64,000 bases of DNA from contig NZ_JBICTU010000036.1 in the NCBI RefSeq assembly GCF_043197795.1, forward strand, positions 1 through 64,000, read 5' to 3'. Position 1 is the first letter of the stretch; every line of letters begins with the position of its first letter. Below, one piece after another: positions 62,404 through 64,000 of this stretch. The position numbers and the translations under genes were made by a program. This stretch comes from Sphaerisporangium sp040649355 (GTDB taxonomy: Bacteria; Actinomycetota; Actinomycetes; Streptosporangiales; Streptosporangiaceae). The notes under the pieces are model-generated. The model was not told where the DNA came from and made no database searches. It saw only the letters and a program-made list of their open reading frames with translations.

Positions 62404-64000
62404 TCAGGCGCCGACGCGGTAGGGGCGCATCATCTCGTTGTCCTCGTGTTCCAGCAGGTGGCAGTGCCAGACGAAGAGACCGGCCCTGTCGAACGTCGCC
62501 TTGATCCGGGTGATCTGGTGCGGGTAGGCGATCACCGTGTCCTTGAACCCCCGTTCCCATGGTTCGGGGGGCCGGGCGGCGCCGTTGAAGGACCGGCGGT
62601 CGAGGACGTGGAACAGGACCTCGTGCACGTGGATGGGATGGGCGTCCGGGGTGAAGTTGTGGATCTCCCAGATCTCAGTGGCGCCTAGGGCGGGATTCTC
62701 GGTGACCGGGTCGGACCACATCCTGGCTTTCCTGCCTCCGTCCAGGGTGCCGAGCAGCACCGCCGTCGGGCCGGCGCCGTGGACGACCGCCGAGTCCTGT
62801 TCCAGCAGGGCGACCTTGCGCGTCCTGCTCTCCTGGCCGATCCGCGTGAGGGACGGCAGGGTGAGCTGGTCGGGCGGCACGCTGCGGTCCTGTCCCGCCA
62901 AGGGCCGTACGACGAACTTCATCACCTGGCCGGTGGTGGCGGGGTCCGCCGGCGGGGTGTGGCCGTCTCCGGGGAAGGCCGTGTCCGGGGCCTCGTTGAT
63001 CAGGTAGAGGGCCGTGCCGGGCCGCAGGCCGGTGAAGTCGACGATCACGTCGGCCCGTTCGGCCGGGGCGAGCAGGATGCGGCCGAGTCGCACGGGCTCG
63101 GGCAGGAAGCCTCCATCGGACCCGATGTGCCACACGGGCAGGGCCGCCGGCACGGGACGCCTCGCCATCGGGTCGGTCACGATCTTCAGGTCGAGGACCC
63201 GGCCGTTGCAGCCGTTGAGGAACCGGAACCGGAAGCGGCGGGGCTCGACCTCCAGGTAAGGCCAGGTGCGGCCGTTGACCATCATCGCCGTGCCGAAGAA
63301 TTCCGGGTTCCAGATGGGGGGCAGGTCGCTCCTTGGGATGTACGGCCCGGCGAACCGGTCGAAGAAGGCGCGGCTTCCCGGGTAGAACAGCGAGCCGTCG
63401 GAGGCGAAGGACCGATCCTGGATGACGATCGGGATCTCGTGGTACGGGCCGCGTCCGTCGTCGCCGGCCGAAGGCGCGGGGCCGGGCAGGACGCCGGGGG
63501 GCAGGTCGGCGGGACCACCGCGCAGCAGGTAGAACCCGGCCAGCCCGGCGTAGGTGTTGAGCCGGGTGATCCCCAGCGAGTGATCGTGGTACCACATCGT
63601 GGCGGCCCGCTGCTGGTTGCCGTAATGGAACTCCGCCGAGCCCGGACTCCAGGACACGCCGTGCGTACGGGCGTACATGGCGCGGAACCTCGCGTACAGG
63701 GAGCCCTCGGTCGCCGATCCGGCGGGGAGGTCCCTGGCCCGCGGCAGGTACCACGCCTCGCGGGGAAACCGTCGCTGTGGTCGGCGCTGTGCCCGCCGTG
63801 CAGGTGGGTGACCAGCGGGACGGGCCCGCGATACCGGTTCGGTGTGGAGGTGAACCGGGGACGCGAATCCCGTCCGGACGGGCCGTCCGTGGGGTTGGCC
63901 CAGTGCAGAGTGGGATCCACCGGCAGCAGGTGCGGCAGATACCCGCCGCTCTCGTCGACCAGTTCGTTCACCCAGCGCACTCGTACCGGACGATCGGCCA
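62404..64000 (-). CDS. Multicopper oxidase, partial at window end and frameshifted
   Basis: The minus-strand gene runs off the right edge and ends at 62404. It encodes a CotA/bilirubin-oxidase-type multicopper oxidase with copper ligands LVTHLHGGHS, TMWYHDHSLG, HPIHVHEVLFHVL and WHCHLLEHEDNEMM. The reading frame changes at 63762-63765, where four G (C on the coding strand) replace an expected five: the N-terminal segment up to HSADHSDGF is in one frame and PREAWYLPRARDLP onward in the next. One base is missing, either a true lesion or a homopolymer error. The upstream residues (PVRVRWVNELVDESGG) show the protein continues beyond 64000. It would oxidise phenolic or metal substrates. Confidence 0.85.
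   Translation of the reverse strand, partial: GRSSGTSALGERTGRRERRVSAAPAAGGSHSALGQPHGRPVRTGFASPVHLHTEPVSRARPAGHPPARRAQRRPQRRFPREAWYLPRARDLPAGSATEGSLYARFRAMYARTHGVSWSPGSAEFHYGNQQRAATMWYHDHSLGITRLNTYAGLAGFYLLRGGPADLPPGVLPGPAPSAGDDGRGPYHEIPIVIQDRSFASDGSLFYPGSRAFFDRFAGPYIPRSDLPPIWNPEFFGTAMMVNGRTWPYLEVEPRRFRFRFLNGCNGRVLDLKIVTDPMARRPVPAALPVWHIGSDGGFLPEPVRLGRILLAPAERADVIVDFTGLRPGTALYLINEAPDTAFPGDGHTPPADPATTGQVMKFVVRPLAGQDRSVPPDQLTLPSLTRIGQESRTRKVALLEQDSAVVHGAGPTAVLLGTLDGGRKARMWSDPVTENPALGATEIWEIHNFTPDAHPIHVHEVLFHVLDRRSFNGAARPPEPWERGFKDTVIAYPHQITRIKATFDRAGLFVWHCHLLEHEDNEMMRPYRVGA

Noticed and set aside
1..64000. tRNA or rRNA genes
   Set aside because: I looked for T-loop (GGTTCGAATCC-like) and anticodon arms near the element edges and found none that fold convincingly.

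Overview
The window is high-GC actinomycete DNA. GTG and TTG starts, ATGA/GTGA start-stop overlaps, Replic_Relax/DUF932/DUF4192/DUF2637 element genes, a BTAD regulator and an actinobacterial-type Tad locus all fit a Streptosporangiales- or Streptomyces-like host. The genus cannot be fixed from the sequence. Most of it (1 to about 59.4 kb) reads as a mosaic of integrated or formerly mobile DNA, ending against a core gene, metE, at the right.

Layout. 0-11 kb: genes typical of actinomycete conjugative or integrative elements: a replication-relaxation fragment, an NlpC/P60 wall hydrolase, a frameshifted DUF932 gene, a ComM-like AAA protein with a ruined Walker A, a DUF4192 gene and several unknowns. 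A diverged array of about 200-bp direct repeats lies at 9.44-9.87 kb. 11.3-12.3 kb: a sugar-nucleotide type SDR. 12.5-13.1 kb: a decayed IS5-family transposase. 13.3-17.0 kb: a two-gene module, a caspase fused to a Ski2-like helicase followed by an Mrr-type nuclease; this is my best candidate for an undescribed conflict system. 17.5-20.3 kb: an XRE-ImmA/IrrE regulator with an overlapping partner gene, then a deleted tyrosine integrase.

20.3-33.6 kb: two paralogous HTH/TPR regulators flank a phosphotransferase gene on the minus strand. They diverge from a nine-gene plus-strand run: anti-sigma-like ATPase, P-loop kinase, two dCTP-deaminase-family proteins (one with the catalytic Glu replaced by Gln), cytidine deaminase, methyltransferase, epimerase, Gfo/Idh oxidoreductase and glycosyltransferase. 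A second phosphotransferase follows. It looks like a nucleoside or amino-sugar biosynthesis cluster; a nucleotide-based defence role is possible. Repeats in the divergent promoter could be operators.

33.6-44.4 kb: a tight-adherence (Tad/Flp) pilus operon read on the minus strand: CpaB-like SAF proteins, a lipoprotein, TadZ, TadA, TadB, TadC, a mini-pilin, three TadE/G-type pseudopilins and a membrane LysM-BTAD protein. No prepilin peptidase is in the window.

44.5-58.3 kb: small secreted and membrane genes, then a restriction island: a MORC-like GHKL ATPase, an Mrr-helicase fusion, an unknown, a sigma-4/winged-helix protein, a C5 cytosine methyltransferase, Vsr, an AT-richer 533-aa unknown, a TIGR02391 protein and a PIN-like protein. 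58.3-59.4 kb: DUF2637 and the tail of a serine recombinase, marking the right edge of the mobile DNA. 59.5-64 kb: a cobalamin riboswitch, metE with terminator, and a multicopper oxidase that runs off the window and carries a one-base frameshift.

Several otherwise conserved genes are broken by single-base indels in short G/C runs. Either the element is decaying or the consensus has indel errors.
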